A stretch of DNA of 64,000 nucleotides from Suilimivivens sp963650485 (GCA_963650485.1 CAVJLN010000003.1:22738-86737); one strand, 5' to 3'; counted from the stretch's first letter, positions 43,278 through 53,235 are shown. Numbers and translations: made by a program. The notes: a model not told the origin generated them from the sequence alone.

Positions 43278-45518
43278 TTGGAAACGATCAAAGGATATGT
43301 GGATCATATCATTTATCAGAATAAAGACAATGGATATGCGGTACTGTCCATGAATGTGGATGATGAAGAAGAAATCTGTGTAGGGATCTTCCGGGGGGTG
43401 GATAACGGAGAGAATCTGGAGGTCACCGGTGAATATGTGGAGCATCCAAGCTATGGCTTCCAGTTCAAGGCAAGCAGTTTCAGGGTCGTAGAGCCGGATG
43501 ATCTGCTCAGTATGGAGCGTTATCTGGGATCCGGCGCTATTAAAGGCATCGGTGAAGCACTGGCGAAGCGTATTGTGAAGAGGTTTGGCAAGGATACTTT
43601 CCGTGTCATTGAAGAAGAGCCGGAGCGTCTGGTTGAGGTCAAGGGAATCAGTGAACGTATCGCACAGCAGATTGCAGATCAGATGATCGAGAAAAAGGAA
43701 ATCCGTGAGGCTTTTCTTTTTTTACAGAAATACGGAATTACCAATACGCTGGCCGTAAAAATCTACGAAAAATACGGAATGGGGATGTATGGCATTCTGA
43801 AAGAGAATCCATACCAGCTTGCGGAAGACATACAGGGAGTCGGTTTCCGGCTTGCCGATGAAATTGCAGAGAAAATTGGTATTCATACAGATTCGGATTA
43901 CCGGATCCGGAGTGGAATTCTTTATACACTGCTGCAGGCGTCCCTCGAGGGACATATGTTTCTGCCGATGGAGGGGTTGGTGCGCAGGAGCGTGGATCTG
44001 CTTCAGGTGCCGGAGGAAGCGATCCGGGCGCAGATCCAGAATCTTCATATGGACCATAAGGTTGTTGTGAAAAAGACCGGGAATGCGATGGAGGTCTATG
44101 CGTTTTCTTATTATTACGCGGAGCTGAACTGTGCAAGAATGCTGAGCGAGCTGAATGTCCTGATGGAATCGGAGCTTCTTGATTCGGAAGAAAAACGCAT
44201 CGAAATGATTCTGCAGCGTATCTTAAAGGAGCAGGGCCTTCAGCTTGATGAACTGCAAAAGAACGCGGTTCTGGAATGCGTGAAGCATGGAATCATGATT
44301 CTTTCCGGCGGTCCCGGAACAGGGAAAACGACCACAATTAACACCATTATCCGTTACTTTGATGAGGAAGGAATGGATATTCTGCTGGCAGCACCGACAG
44401 GAAGAGCAGCGAAGCGGATGACGGAAGCAACCGGCTATGAAGCAAGGACAATCCACCGGATGCTGGAAATTAATGGCGGCATGGAGGACGGAAGCCGTGC
44501 CAGCTTTGAGAGAAATGGGGAGAATCCGCTAGAAGCGGATGTGGTGATTATTGATGAAATGTCGATGGTAGATATTTATCTGTTCCAGTCTCTTTTAGAG
44601 GCGGTGAGCGTGGGGACGCGTCTGATTCTGGTTGGGGATGTGGATCAGTTACCGAGCGTGGGACCCGGCCAGGTGCTGCGGGATCTGATTGAGAGCAACT
44701 GCTTTTCCACGGTCATGCTTAAGAAAATTTACCGGCAGGCAGGGGAAAGTGACATTGTCATGAATGCCCACCGGATTAATATGGGGCAGAAGATTGCACT
44801 CAATAATAAAAGTAAGGATTTCTTTTTTCTGCCGAGAAATGATGTGCAGGTCATCTATAAGCACATGATCCAACTGATTACAGAGAAGCTGCCGAAGTAT
44901 GTGGAAGCACAGCCATATGATATTCAGGTTCTGACCCCCATGAGAAAGGGAAGCCTGGGTGTGGAAACACTGAATGAGATTCTGCAAAGATACTTAAATC
45001 CGGCAGATCCATCCAAACAGGAGCATACGACCGGAGAACGGATTTTCCGCGAAGGCGATAAGGTGATGCAGATCAGGAACAACTATCAGCTGGAATGGGA
45101 GATTGTCAGCAGGTATGGCATCCGGATCGACAGCGGAAGCGGCGTATTTAACGGAGATATTGGAACGATACGCAGAATCCGTGAGGAATCTTCGACTGTG
45201 CAGGTGGAATTTGATGAGCATCGTCTGGTGGAATATACCTTTTCCCAACTAGATGAAATCGAACTGGCCTATGCCATTACGATACATAAATCACAGGGAA
45301 GTGAGTACCCGGCGGTATTGCTTCCACTGCTTTCCGGTCCGAAAATGCTGATGAACCGGAATCTGCTGTATACAGCCGTGACACGTGCCCGAAAATGTGT
45401 GACCATTCTGGGCAGTCAGGAAATGATAGATGGGATGATCGAAAACGAAAACCAGTATCATCGTAATACCGGACTTGGCAAGCGGATACTGGAGCTGGAA
45501 AGTGAGGATCGTGCGTGA
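43278..45518 (+). CDS. recD2: RecD2-type ATP-dependent DNA helicase
   Basis: 746 residues. The long N-terminal region (to ~330) with helix-hairpin-helix motifs (GSGAIKGIGEALAKRIVKRFG) distinguishes RecD2 from RecBCD RecD. Walker A GGPGTGKTTT (~344), VVIIDEMSMV, LVGDVDQLPSVGPG and the C-terminal AITIHKSQGSEYPAV motif VI are intact. It is a 5'-3' helicase for replication and repair in bacteria lacking RecBC. The TTG at 43278, seven bases after GAGGGA, fits the conserved start LETIKGYVDHIIYQNKDNGY; the upstream frame would translate a hairpin. Confidence 0.92.
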   Translation: METIKGYVDHIIYQNKDNGYAVLSMNVDDEEEICVGIFRGVDNGENLEVTGEYVEHPSYGFQFKASSFRVVEPDDLLSMERYLGSGAIKGIGEALAKRIVKRFGKDTFRVIEEEPERLVEVKGISERIAQQIADQMIEKKEIREAFLFLQKYGITNTLAVKIYEKYGMGMYGILKENPYQLAEDIQGVGFRLADEIAEKIGIHTDSDYRIRSGILYTLLQASLEGHMFLPMEGLVRRSVDLLQVPEEAIRAQIQNLHMDHKVVVKKTGNAMEVYAFSYYYAELNCARMLSELNVLMESELLDSEEKRIEMILQRILKEQGLQLDELQKNAVLECVKHGIMILSGGPGTGKTTTINTIIRYFDEEGMDILLAAPTGRAAKRMTEATGYEARTIHRMLEINGGMEDGSRASFERNGENPLEADVVIIDEMSMVDIYLFQSLLEAVSVGTRLILVGDVDQLPSVGPGQVLRDLIESNCFSTVMLKKIYRQAGESDIVMNAHRINMGQKIALNNKSKDFFFLPRNDVQVIYKHMIQLITEKLPKYVEAQPYDIQVLTPMRKGSLGVETLNEILQRYLNPADPSKQEHTTGERIFREGDKVMQIRNNYQLEWEIVSRYGIRIDSGSGVFNGDIGTIRRIREESSTVQVEFDEHRLVEYTFSQLDEIELAYAITIHKSQGSEYPAVLLPLLSGPKMLMNRNLLYTAVTRARKCVTILGSQEMIDGMIENENQYHRNTGLGKRILELESEDRA

Positions 45519-46219
45519 TAAGAGACAAAATGATAGAACTTCTTTTTCCGAGGAGATGCATCGTATGCGATGAGCCGGTCGAGGCGGGAAAAGAGCCGGT
45601 ATGCCCAAGCTGCAAGGAAGAACTCCGGTATGTGGAAGAACCCTTCTGCATGAAATGCGGGAAGCAGCTTCTGGAAGAACAGGAGTACTGTGAAGACTGC
45701 CGGAGCAGAGAACATGCTTATATGCAGGGGAGAAGCGTGTTTCAGTATGCCAGTGTGTCGGATGCCATGTTTCGTTTTAAAAATCAGGGAAGACGGGAGT
45801 ATGCGGACTTTTTTGCATGGGAGATGTACCGCCGGACGAAAGAATGGTTGCTGACAGTCATGCCGGATGCACTGGTTCCGGTACCGATTCATAAAAAGCG
45901 TATGAAAAAACGCGGCTACAACCAGGCCGCGGTGCTTGCGGAACGGCTTTCTGCCTACACGGGAATCCCTGTACTGGGGAACTGGCTTGTGCGCGAGGGA
46001 GATACCGCACCGTTAAAGGATCTTGGCGCACAGGAAAGACAAAATAATTTGAAAAAGGCTTTCAAAATCGTCAGAAATGATGTAAAATTAAATACGATTG
46101 TTATGATAGATGACATCTATACAACAGGCAGTACCGTGGATGCAATTGCACAGGTAATCCGTCAGGATATGGACTGCGGGGTTTATGCTCTGACTGTGGC
46201 AATCGGAAGAGGAAATTAG
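45515..46219 (+). CDS. comFC: ComF family phosphoribosyltransferase-like protein
   Basis: 234 residues. A zinc-finger-like N-terminus (CIVCDEPV, CPSCKEEL, CMKCGKQ, CEDC) precedes a PRTase fold with the PRPP loop VMIDDIYTTGSTVDAI (~200). ComFC is needed for DNA uptake in transformable Firmicutes. A GTG at 45515 overlaps the recD2 stop by four bases with GAGG correctly spaced; an ATG at 45530 is possible. The order comFC-yvyF matches B. subtilis, but comFA is absent and recD2 takes its place upstream. Confidence 0.9.
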   Translation: MIRDKMIELLFPRRCIVCDEPVEAGKEPVCPSCKEELRYVEEPFCMKCGKQLLEEQEYCEDCRSREHAYMQGRSVFQYASVSDAMFRFKNQGRREYADFFAWEMYRRTKEWLLTVMPDALVPVPIHKKRMKKRGYNQAAVLAERLSAYTGIPVLGNWLVREGDTAPLKDLGAQERQNNLKKAFKIVRNDVKLNTIVMIDDIYTTGSTVDAIAQVIRQDMDCGVYALTVAIGRGN

Positions 46220-46239
46220 CAGGAAGGAAGAGGGATTCC

Positions 46240-46653
46240 ATGAATGTAAGAAATTGCAGAAAGTGCGGCAGAATATTTAATTATGTTGTGGGACCGATTC
46301 TGTGTCCTCGTTGTGCAGAAGAACAGGAAAAGGTATTCCAGACGGTAAAGGAGTATGTCATCGAGCATCATGGTGCGGATATTGCAGAGGTGTCCAGAGA
46401 ATGCAATGTAGAACCCTCCCAGATCCGTCAGTGGATCCGTGAGGAACGTCTGCAGTTTGCTGACGATTCACCGATCCGGATTCCCTGTGAGGGATGCGGC
46501 ACAATGATTCGTTCCGGACGTTACTGCGACAAATGTAAGACGGCAATGACCAATGGCTTCCGCGATGCCATGGGAATGAGCAAGAAGCCTGATACACCGG
46601 GACACAAGCCGACCGGGAATATAAGCGAACGTGACCGCATGCGTTACTTATAA
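46240..46653 (+). CDS. yvyF: YvyF family flagellar operon protein
   Basis: 137 residues. It has a zinc-ribbon N-terminus (CRKCGRIF...CPRCAEE), a helical middle with an HTH-like segment (DIAEVSRECNVEPSQIRQWIREERL) and a second Cys pair (CEGCG...CDKC). This is the TIGR03826/YvyF family found next to comFC and flagellar late genes. It may regulate flagellar gene expression. The flgM and flgK genes that follow it in Bacillus are not here. Confidence 0.85.
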   Translation: MNVRNCRKCGRIFNYVVGPILCPRCAEEQEKVFQTVKEYVIEHHGADIAEVSRECNVEPSQIRQWIREERLQFADDSPIRIPCEGCGTMIRSGRYCDKCKTAMTNGFRDAMGMSKKPDTPGHKPTGNISERDRMRYL

Positions 46654-46670
46654 AGCTAAGGAAAGATATT

Positions 46671-47051
46671 ATGCTTAACGAAGAAAAGATAATTCGGATG
46701 ACGAAGCTTGCTGCTTTTGAGAAGCGTGAGGGCAGGAAGAATCTGAATATTGTAAACTATTATCGAAATGACTATATCGGATTTCAGGTATTGAAATCGA
46801 TTATCGCAGTTACAATTTCCTTTGTAGCTGTCTTTGCTCTGTACTTGTTCTATAATTTCGAGGATCTCATGCATGATATTTATAAGCTCGATCTGATGGA
46901 ATTTGGCAAGAGCGTGGTGATTATCTATCTCTGTGTTGCAGCAGCCTATGGTGTGATAACCTACGTGGTCTACGCGAACCGCTACAGCAAGGCAAAGAAG
47001 AAACTGAAACGCTACTATGCCGGTTTGAGATCATTGGAAAATATGAAATAA
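46671..47051 (+). CDS. Small two-helix membrane protein, unknown function
   Basis: 126 residues. A charged N-terminus (~1-42) precedes two membrane helices (about 43-63, ITISFVAVFALYLFYNF, and 83-103, VVIIYLCVAAAYGVITYVV) and a basic C-terminal tail. The family was not recognised. It follows yvyF by 17 bases. Its stop codon is inside the left arm of an 11-bp hairpin. Confidence 0.65.
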   Translation: MLNEEKIIRMTKLAAFEKREGRKNLNIVNYYRNDYIGFQVLKSIIAVTISFVAVFALYLFYNFEDLMHDIYKLDLMEFGKSVVIIYLCVAAAYGVITYVVYANRYSKAKKKLKRYYAGLRSLENMK

Positions 47052-47129
47052 GCTGCCGGAGAACATGAATATATGTCAGCCAATCTGTGTAAAGCGGCAG
47101 CTTATGAATGAGCATGGCTGAACTGTTAC
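47048..47129. repeat. 11-bp hairpin and adjoining GTAAC-type end
   Basis: ATAAGCTGCCG (47048-47058) pairs with CGGCAGCTTAT (47095-47105) across a 36-base loop. There is no T-run. Downstream, GGCTGAACTGTTAC (47116-47129) matches the right end of the repeat after uppP (34108-34121) base for base. The two together may be a decayed miniature element. Confidence 0.5.
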
Positions 47130-47161
47130 AATATGAACAACAATAAGTAAGAGGATATATT

Positions 47162-48121
47162 ATGACCAGTTTACTCGTAGTAAAGCAGTATATAAAGAAC
47201 TTTGTAAGCAAATATGAAATTTACTTAAAGCCGGTAGGAAAGCTGATTCTGGCACTTATCACACTGATGACCATTAACGCAAAGATCGGATTTATGCAGA
47301 AGATTGATAACATTTCCGTTATATTGATCGCAGCATTGATGTGCTCCTTCATGCCGATCAACTTTATTATCGTTGTAGCAGCTTTGTTTGTATTGTTACA
47401 TCTTTATGCCCTGTCCATCGAATGTGCGGCCATCGGTCTGGTGCTGTTTCTGGTACTGTTTCTGTTATATTTCCGCTTTTCCCCTAAGGATACGCTGGCA
47501 GTAATCCTGACACCAATCTGTACAGCAATCGGCATTCCTTATGTGGTTCCGCTTACTATGGGACTTGTGGGAACACCGGCTTCTGCAGTATCGGTAGCCT
47601 GCGGTGTCATTGTGAGCAGCTTTATTAAGCATATGTCAGACAGTGCAACTGCAATTTCCTCCATGGAAACAGAGGACATGGCAGCGAAGTTCCGTTTCGT
47701 GATTGACGGGCTGATTAACAACAAAGAAATGATTCTCATGATCGTTGCCTTTTCCGTAACGATTGTTCTGGTTTATTTTGTAAAGCGTCTGGCAATTGAT
47801 TATGCCTGGACCATTGCCATTGCGGCAGGAGCCCTGGCCGATATGATGATTCTTTTGGTAGGCGATCTGGTATTTGATACGAACGGATCCATTGTTATGC
47901 TGATTATTGGAACCATCATTTCCGTATTGGTTGCCAAGGTTGTTGAATTTTTTGTGTTTAGTGTAGATTATAGCAGGACAGAGAAGGTTCAGTTTGAGGA
48001 TGACGAGTATTATTACTACGTAAAAGCAATTCCAAAGATTAACGTAGCGACTCCGTCAAAAACTGTAAAGAAGATCAATTCCCATAAACGGAAACCGGTA
48101 CCTTCCCAGTCTCGTAAATAA
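47162..48121 (+). CDS. Polytopic membrane protein, unknown function
   Basis: 319 residues with about eight or nine membrane helices between residues 20 and 265 and a basic cytoplasmic tail (residues 270-319, ending KKINSHKRKPVPSQSRK). No transporter or enzyme motif was recognised. The segment YVVPLTMGLVGTPASAVSVACGVIVSSF (split by short loops) is the most distinctive part. It lies 19 bases before cdaA in the same direction, so a role in cell-envelope or c-di-AMP biology is possible but only by association. Confidence 0.65.
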   Translation: MTSLLVVKQYIKNFVSKYEIYLKPVGKLILALITLMTINAKIGFMQKIDNISVILIAALMCSFMPINFIIVVAALFVLLHLYALSIECAAIGLVLFLVLFLLYFRFSPKDTLAVILTPICTAIGIPYVVPLTMGLVGTPASAVSVACGVIVSSFIKHMSDSATAISSMETEDMAAKFRFVIDGLINNKEMILMIVAFSVTIVLVYFVKRLAIDYAWTIAIAAGALADMMILLVGDLVFDTNGSIVMLIIGTIISVLVAKVVEFFVFSVDYSRTEKVQFEDDEYYYYVKAIPKINVATPSKTVKKINSHKRKPVPSQSRK

Positions 48122-48140
48122 GAGGATATGGAGTTAGACA

Positions 48141-49004
48141 ATGAAGTATGCAATCGAACAGATAGCAGTATATATGTCCAGAATGTCGGGAATCCGCTGG
48201 ACAGATATTGTAGAAATCATTATATTGTCTTTTTTGATTTATCATATATTGGTATGGATTAAGAATACCAAGGCCTGGTCTCTGTTAAAGGGGATCCTGG
48301 TCATTGCAGTCTTTATCCTGTTTGCAGCTTATTTTGAAATGAATACCATTCTCTGGATTGTGAATAACTTATTCAGTGTGGCAGTTACGGCTGTCGTGGT
48401 TATTCTGCAGCCGGAGCTGCGGAGAGCCGTAGAGGAGCTGGGGCGTAAGAATATTATCAGCAGCATTATTCCGATTACGGTAGGCAGAGGGCCGGATGGA
48501 GGCCGTTTCTCTGACAAAACGATTAATGAAATTGTAAAAGCATGTGTAGAAATGGGCAGGGCGAAAACAGGCGCCCTCATTGTTATGGAGAAGGATGAGT
48601 CTCTGACCGATTATGAACGGACGGGAATTGAAGTTGATGGTGTGGTGACCAGCCAGCTGCTGATCAATATTTTCGAGCACAATACCCCGTTACATGACGG
48701 AGCGGTGATCGTACGTGGTGACCGTGTGACTTCTGCAACCTGTTATCTGCCGCTTTCCGATAATATGCGTTTAAGCAAAGAGCTTGGAACAAGACATCGT
48801 GCAGGAGTTGGTATTTCGGAAGTGACAGATTCCCTCACCATTATTGTTTCGGAAGAAACCGGGAAGATCAGTGTAGCTTACGGAGGAAATCTGGAACGAA
48901 ATGTCGATGCTGATCGGCTTCGGGCGAGACTGAGCGATCTGCAGAACAAATCCGAAGAAGACAATCGTAAGCGGATTATGTGGAAGGGCAGGTGGTCAAA
49001 ATGA
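48141..49004 (+). CDS. cdaA: Diadenylate cyclase CdaA
   Basis: 287 residues: three N-terminal membrane helices (~20-90), then a DisA_N cyclase domain with the catalytic DGA (186-188) and GTRHR (216-220) motifs. It makes c-di-AMP from two ATP. The order cdaA-cdaR-glmM is the conserved Firmicute arrangement; CdaR and GlmM both bind and modulate CdaA. The stop overlaps the cdaR start as ATGA. Confidence 0.95.
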   Translation: MKYAIEQIAVYMSRMSGIRWTDIVEIIILSFLIYHILVWIKNTKAWSLLKGILVIAVFILFAAYFEMNTILWIVNNLFSVAVTAVVVILQPELRRAVEELGRKNIISSIIPITVGRGPDGGRFSDKTINEIVKACVEMGRAKTGALIVMEKDESLTDYERTGIEVDGVVTSQLLINIFEHNTPLHDGAVIVRGDRVTSATCYLPLSDNMRLSKELGTRHRAGVGISEVTDSLTIIVSEETGKISVAYGGNLERNVDADRLRARLSDLQNKSEEDNRKRIMWKGRWSK

Positions 49005-50278
49005 AAAAGAAACTGACGACAAATCTTGGCCTGAAACTGATTTCCGTATTATTCTCGATTATACTATGGCTTGTTGGAACCAGCATTGGAAATCCGACGA
49101 TTTCGAAGTCGTTTTATAATGTTCCGGTCATTCTGGAAAATACCGATGCGATTACGGAATCCGGCAGAGTGTATGAGATACTGGAAAATTCCGATGTTAT
49201 CAACCGGGTAACGATCCGTGGACCGCGGTCTGTGATATCCAGTATGTCCGAAAGCAACATCGTAGCGACAGCGGATGTAAGTAACATCAGCAGTCTGGAT
49301 ACGGTTTCCATTAAGCTGTCTACGAATATTAACCAGGATCAGATCAGCAGCATTACACCAAGCAGTGATACGGTAAAGCTGAATATTGAGAACAAGAAAA
49401 CCAAGACCATGGCTCTCGGAACGAAGATTTCCGGTGAAGTCAGTGATGGCTATATGGTGGGTGACATTACAACGGATCAGAATCTGGTTCGGATCTCCGG
49501 ACCGGAATCGGTAGTTAACTCCGTTTCCAAGGCGGTAGCAGAGATTACTGTGACCGGATTTACGAGTGATATCAGTACCAGCGCAGAGATCCGGCTTTAT
49601 GATGCCGATGGCAATGTGGTAGATGACCCGAATATTACACAGAATATCAAGAGTGTCGGTGTTCAGGTATCCATCTTACAGACGAAGGAAGTTCCGCTTG
49701 TGTTCCATACGCAGGGTGAACCGACTTACGGTTATGGATTTACCGGTAGTGTGGAATGCGATCTGGAAACCGTAACGATCTGCGGAAAGAGCAGTGTCCT
49801 TAAGAGTGTCCAGAGTATTGATATTCCGGCAGAAATGCTGGATATGACCAATAAGAGTGATACCTTTACAGAGGAAATAGATCTGTTACAGTATCTGCCC
49901 GATAATGTCCAGCTTGTTGATCTTTCAGATAGTGTTGTGTCAGTAACAGTGGACATTGAACCGGAGATTTCCAAGAAGATTGAACTGCGAGAAAGCAAGA
50001 TTCATGTGACGAATCTGCCGGATGGATTTACCGCAAGCGTATCCGGAGTGGAAGAGACCTTTGTTATTGAGGTGATCGGACTGTCAGAGGCTCTGAGTGA
50101 GGTTCAGGCGTCGAGTCTGGAAGGCACCATTGATGTGAACGATCTGATGGAGAAGTTCAGTCTTGAGGAGTTACGGGAGGGCTTCTATAATATGGAAGTG
50201 AACTTCGGACTTCCGGAGGATGTACGTCTGTTAGAACCGGTAGAAGTGGTTGTGCATATATCAGCAAAACAAGAATAG
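49001..50278 (+). CDS. cdaR: CdaA regulatory protein with YbbR repeats
   Basis: 425 residues. One N-terminal membrane helix (LGLKLISVLFSIILWLVG) anchors an extracytoplasmic part made of about four YbbR domains of ~85 residues. It regulates the diadenylate cyclase. ATG at 49001 is chosen for its ATGA overlap with cdaA and its basic MKKKLTTN start; an in-frame opening at 48980 lies inside cdaA. It is 20 bases ahead of glmM. Confidence 0.9.
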   Translation: MKKKLTTNLGLKLISVLFSIILWLVGTSIGNPTISKSFYNVPVILENTDAITESGRVYEILENSDVINRVTIRGPRSVISSMSESNIVATADVSNISSLDTVSIKLSTNINQDQISSITPSSDTVKLNIENKKTKTMALGTKISGEVSDGYMVGDITTDQNLVRISGPESVVNSVSKAVAEITVTGFTSDISTSAEIRLYDADGNVVDDPNITQNIKSVGVQVSILQTKEVPLVFHTQGEPTYGYGFTGSVECDLETVTICGKSSVLKSVQSIDIPAEMLDMTNKSDTFTEEIDLLQYLPDNVQLVDLSDSVVSVTVDIEPEISKKIELRESKIHVTNLPDGFTASVSGVEETFVIEVIGLSEALSEVQASSLEGTIDVNDLMEKFSLEELREGFYNMEVNFGLPEDVRLLEPVEVVVHISAKQE

Positions 50279-50297
50279 AAAGGATATATTTTAAAAC

Positions 50298-51647
50298 ATG
50301 AGCAGATTATTTGGTACAGATGGTGTAAGAGGAGTGGCCAATGATGAATTAACACCGTTGCTTGCAATGCAGCTTGGTCAGGCAGGAGCCTATGTCCTTA
50401 CCAAAGAAAATGAGCATAAACCTACGATAATGGTTGGATGCGATACAAGAATTTCGGGGGATATGCTGGCAAATGCATTGATGGCAGGTATTTGTTCAGT
50501 TGGCGCGAATGCCGTGTATGTAGGGGTAATTCCTACACCGGCGGTAGCCTATCTGACCAGAAAATATAAGGTGGATGCAGGTGTTGTTATTTCCGCATCC
50601 CACAATCCGGTAGAGTTTAACGGAATTAAATTCTTTGATGGAAACGGATATAAGCTTCCGGATTCTCTGGAGGATGAGATCGAAGCCATTATCCGTGACA
50701 ATATGAGTCCGATCAAATTCCCGATCGGGGCGAATGTCGGAAAGATCAAGTATCGCACGGATGCACGTGAGGAATATATTAATCATTCTATTCAGTCTGT
50801 GAATGTGGATCTGACCGGTATGAAGATCGTGGTAGACTGTGCGGAGGGAGCGTCTTATTATACTTCCGTAGAAGCATTGAAAGAACTGGGCGGTAATGTG
50901 GTAGCCATTCATAACGTGCCTGACGGAACGAACATCAATGCTAACTGTGGCTCTACCCATATGGAAGAGCTGATGGCACGCGTCGTATATGAAAAAGCAC
51001 AGATTGGCCTGGCTTTTGATGGAGATGCCGATCGTCTTCTTGCAGTAGATGAGCTTGGTAACGTGGTTGATGGTGATCAGATTATGGCAATCATCGGTAA
51101 CCATATGAAGCAGAACGGTGAGTTGAACAATGACACGATCGTAGCAACCGTAATGAGTAATCTTGGTTTCTTCATTATGGGCGAGAAGAACGGAATCCAC
51201 ATTGAACAGACAAAGGTTGGAGACCGTTATGTATTAGAGCGTATGAGGGAAATCGGTGCAAGCCTTGGCGGTGAACAGTCCGGACATATTATTTTCCTCA
51301 GAGAGAATACGACAGGTGACGGTCTGCTGAGTGCACTTCATCTGTTACAGGTTCTTGTAGAGACCGGCAAACCGCTTTCTGAGCTGTCTTCCGTTATGGA
51401 GGTACTGCCGCAGGCACTTGTTAATGCTAAGGTACCGAACCACAAGAAAGAGAAATACATGGAATATCCTGAAATTGCAGAAGCAATTCAGAAGCTTACG
51501 GATAAATTTGCGGGTGAGGGCAGAGTTCTGATCCGGCCCTCCGGAACGGAACCGAAGGTTCGTGTCATGATCGAAGGAAAAGACCAGCAGATGATCGAGC
51601 ATGATGCAAAGGAACTTGCTGATCTTATTCAGAATGTCATGTTATAG
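50298..51647 (+). CDS. glmM: Phosphoglucosamine mutase
   Basis: 449 residues. It begins RLFGTDGVRGVAN; the phospho-serine is Ser101 in ISASHNP; the metal loop AFDGDADRLL and the C-terminal phosphate site RPSGTEPKVRVM are present. It converts glucosamine-6-phosphate to the 1-phosphate for UDP-GlcNAc. Its place after cdaAR links wall precursor supply to c-di-AMP. AAAGGA precedes the ATG. Confidence 0.96.
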   Translation: MSRLFGTDGVRGVANDELTPLLAMQLGQAGAYVLTKENEHKPTIMVGCDTRISGDMLANALMAGICSVGANAVYVGVIPTPAVAYLTRKYKVDAGVVISASHNPVEFNGIKFFDGNGYKLPDSLEDEIEAIIRDNMSPIKFPIGANVGKIKYRTDAREEYINHSIQSVNVDLTGMKIVVDCAEGASYYTSVEALKELGGNVVAIHNVPDGTNINANCGSTHMEELMARVVYEKAQIGLAFDGDADRLLAVDELGNVVDGDQIMAIIGNHMKQNGELNNDTIVATVMSNLGFFIMGEKNGIHIEQTKVGDRYVLERMREIGASLGGEQSGHIIFLRENTTGDGLLSALHLLQVLVETGKPLSELSSVMEVLPQALVNAKVPNHKKEKYMEYPEIAEAIQKLTDKFAGEGRVLIRPSGTEPKVRVMIEGKDQQMIEHDAKELADLIQNVML

Positions 51648-51660
51648 GGGGTATGGAAGT

Positions 51661-51924
51661 ATGGTAAGTCAGAAGGTGATTATTAAGAATCCTACAGGTC
51701 TTCATTTAAGACCAGCCGGAATCCTGTGTAAGGAAGCTATGAAATTCAAGTCGTTAATCACATTTACATTTCGTGGAAATACTGCGAATGCCAAGAGTGT
51801 GTTGAGTGTGCTTGGTGCCTGTGTAAAGTGCGGTGATGAAATTGAGTTCTGCTGTGATGGGGAAGATGAAGTAGAAGCATTGCATTCTCTGGTTACTGCA
51901 ATTGAGAATGGATTAGGTGAATAA
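51661..51924 (+). CDS. HPr-family phosphocarrier protein
   Basis: 87 residues. His15 in NPTGLHLRPAG is the PEP-phosphorylated site and Ser46 in NAKSVLSVLG aligns with the HPr kinase site, so both regulatory positions are kept. It is an HPr or HPr-like carrier of the PTS and could act in CcpA-type catabolite control. The surface has several Cys residues (CKE, CVKC, CCDG), unusual for HPr. ATG at 51661 follows GGGGGTATGGAAGT weakly. A two-way terminator follows. Confidence 0.88.
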   Translation: MVSQKVIIKNPTGLHLRPAGILCKEAMKFKSLITFTFRGNTANAKSVLSVLGACVKCGDEIEFCCDGEDEVEALHSLVTAIENGLGE

Positions 51925-51947
51925 AACAGAATAGCTGTTAGAGAAAG

Positions 51948-51990
51948 GGCGCTGCCGGATGGCAGCGCCTTATTATGTCTGAACAGTTAC
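51948..51990. terminator. Bidirectional terminator and GTAAC-type repeat end
   Basis: GGCGCTGCC (51948-51956) and GGCAGCGCC (51961-51969) form a 9-bp GC-rich stem with a GGAT loop, followed by TTATTAT. It lies between converging genes. At 51978-51990 a TCTGAACAGTTAC repeat end follows; GAATAGCTGTTAGAGA (51930-51945) on the other side may be the decayed opposite end. Confidence 0.75.
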
Positions 51991-52002
51991 GGAATATGCA
52001 GG

Positions 52003-53184
52003 TTATGATGCTGAGGAGATTACTGTATTATCGACGGTAAAGGAATCACCGTCTGCAAGGATACAGATCATAGTCTTACCGGTATTTAACTGTACTTCAT
52101 TGCCATCATCATCATAGTATCTGGTTGCACCATAATCAGAGGTCTTTTTCCAGGTAACATGAATTCCCCTGCCATTGGTAAAGAACCAGCCATCTCTTGT
52201 AGTATCGTGACACTGGAAGGCCAGGTAGCCCTTCTGGTCACGGATTTCATAATAGGTACTCTGTACCAGAATGTTCTTAAAGGATAACTGCTGGTCATTG
52301 GCAAGATCGACGTGAGGACCGTCCACATCGCGGGAAAGATGCTGGTAGCGGTCATAAAGTCCGGTCTTTTCATTATAGATGAAATAACAGTTGGTGACCG
52401 GATAAGCAAGTGACATATCTATCTTCGCAGCAGTCAGCACATCTGTGTATTGTTCCAGTGTATTCGGCTTCTCGTCTTTCGCAAAAAGAAAATGCTGTTC
52501 GTCGGCATAACCGTTGCGGTACTGGTCAGAATAACCATAATAGTCCATGGCTTTTTCGAGAAGCTTCGTGCTGGTAAAGGCATTGTCGTAGTCGTTTTTC
52601 GCAACATCACGGTAATAAGCACTGCTATAATCAATACAGTCAATATGCTGGGTGTCGTTTCGTCCTATCACCTCATCCATATAGAACGGACCACCGTAAT
52701 GAACAATCACGGCATCCCATTCAAATGCCCAGTAAGCAAAATAATCACGGCAGCTTCGGATATTTCCAAGCTTTTCAAAGCTGCTCCAGTCATCAAAAAT
52801 CGCCATCAGACGTGTCATGCCGGCCTCTACATTACATTCATATAGAACATCTGCCTGTGAGATGCCGTACTGGCTTGCTGTTTTAGAGTTCGGAATCATG
52901 ACAGCAATCGGTCTGGTAGACGCAACCGAAGGGTCTACCCATTCGTTTGTCAGCCGGCTTCGTACCATTCCCTCATGGGTAGGAGTGTCTGCAGACTCTG
53001 CTACGTCGGTCACAGAATCACTGCCGGAGGAAGCATCGGATGAATCGCCGGTATTTTCCGGTATGGTTGTAATCACATCCACGGAAGGCGTGGTATCATT
53101 ATTTGCTTTGCCGCATGCGCTGCAACCGGAAGCAATCAGCATCGCGAATAATGTAAATAAGGATAATTGCTTGAATTTATTCAC
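52003..53184 (-). CDS. DUF3048 (YerB-like) lipoprotein
   Basis: 393 residues. The signal peptide ends with lipobox IASGC, then an acidic linker (~25-70) and two DUF3048 domains (SRPIAVMIPN...YECNVEAGMTRLMAIF and ...IRSCRDYFAYWAFEWDAVIVHYGG, then SYPVTN-type C-terminal domain). It is anchored to the outer membrane face. Function in the family is unknown; it was named from B. subtilis YerB. It is about half identical to the next gene by eye, a tandem duplication. Minus strand, second in order. Confidence 0.88.
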   Translation of the reverse strand: MNKFKQLSLFTLFAMLIASGCSACGKANNDTTPSVDVITTIPENTGDSSDASSGSDSVTDVAESADTPTHEGMVRSRLTNEWVDPSVASTRPIAVMIPNSKTASQYGISQADVLYECNVEAGMTRLMAIFDDWSSFEKLGNIRSCRDYFAYWAFEWDAVIVHYGGPFYMDEVIGRNDTQHIDCIDYSSAYYRDVAKNDYDNAFTSTKLLEKAMDYYGYSDQYRNGYADEQHFLFAKDEKPNTLEQYTDVLTAAKIDMSLAYPVTNCYFIYNEKTGLYDRYQHLSRDVDGPHVDLANDQQLSFKNILVQSTYYEIRDQKGYLAFQCHDTTRDGWFFTNGRGIHVTWKKTSDYGATRYYDDDGNEVQLNTGKTMICILADGDSFTVDNTVISSAS

Positions 53185-53235
53185 GTAAAACCCTCCCCTT
53201 CGTTCTCATTAGCTACAGTTTAGCACAATTTTCCT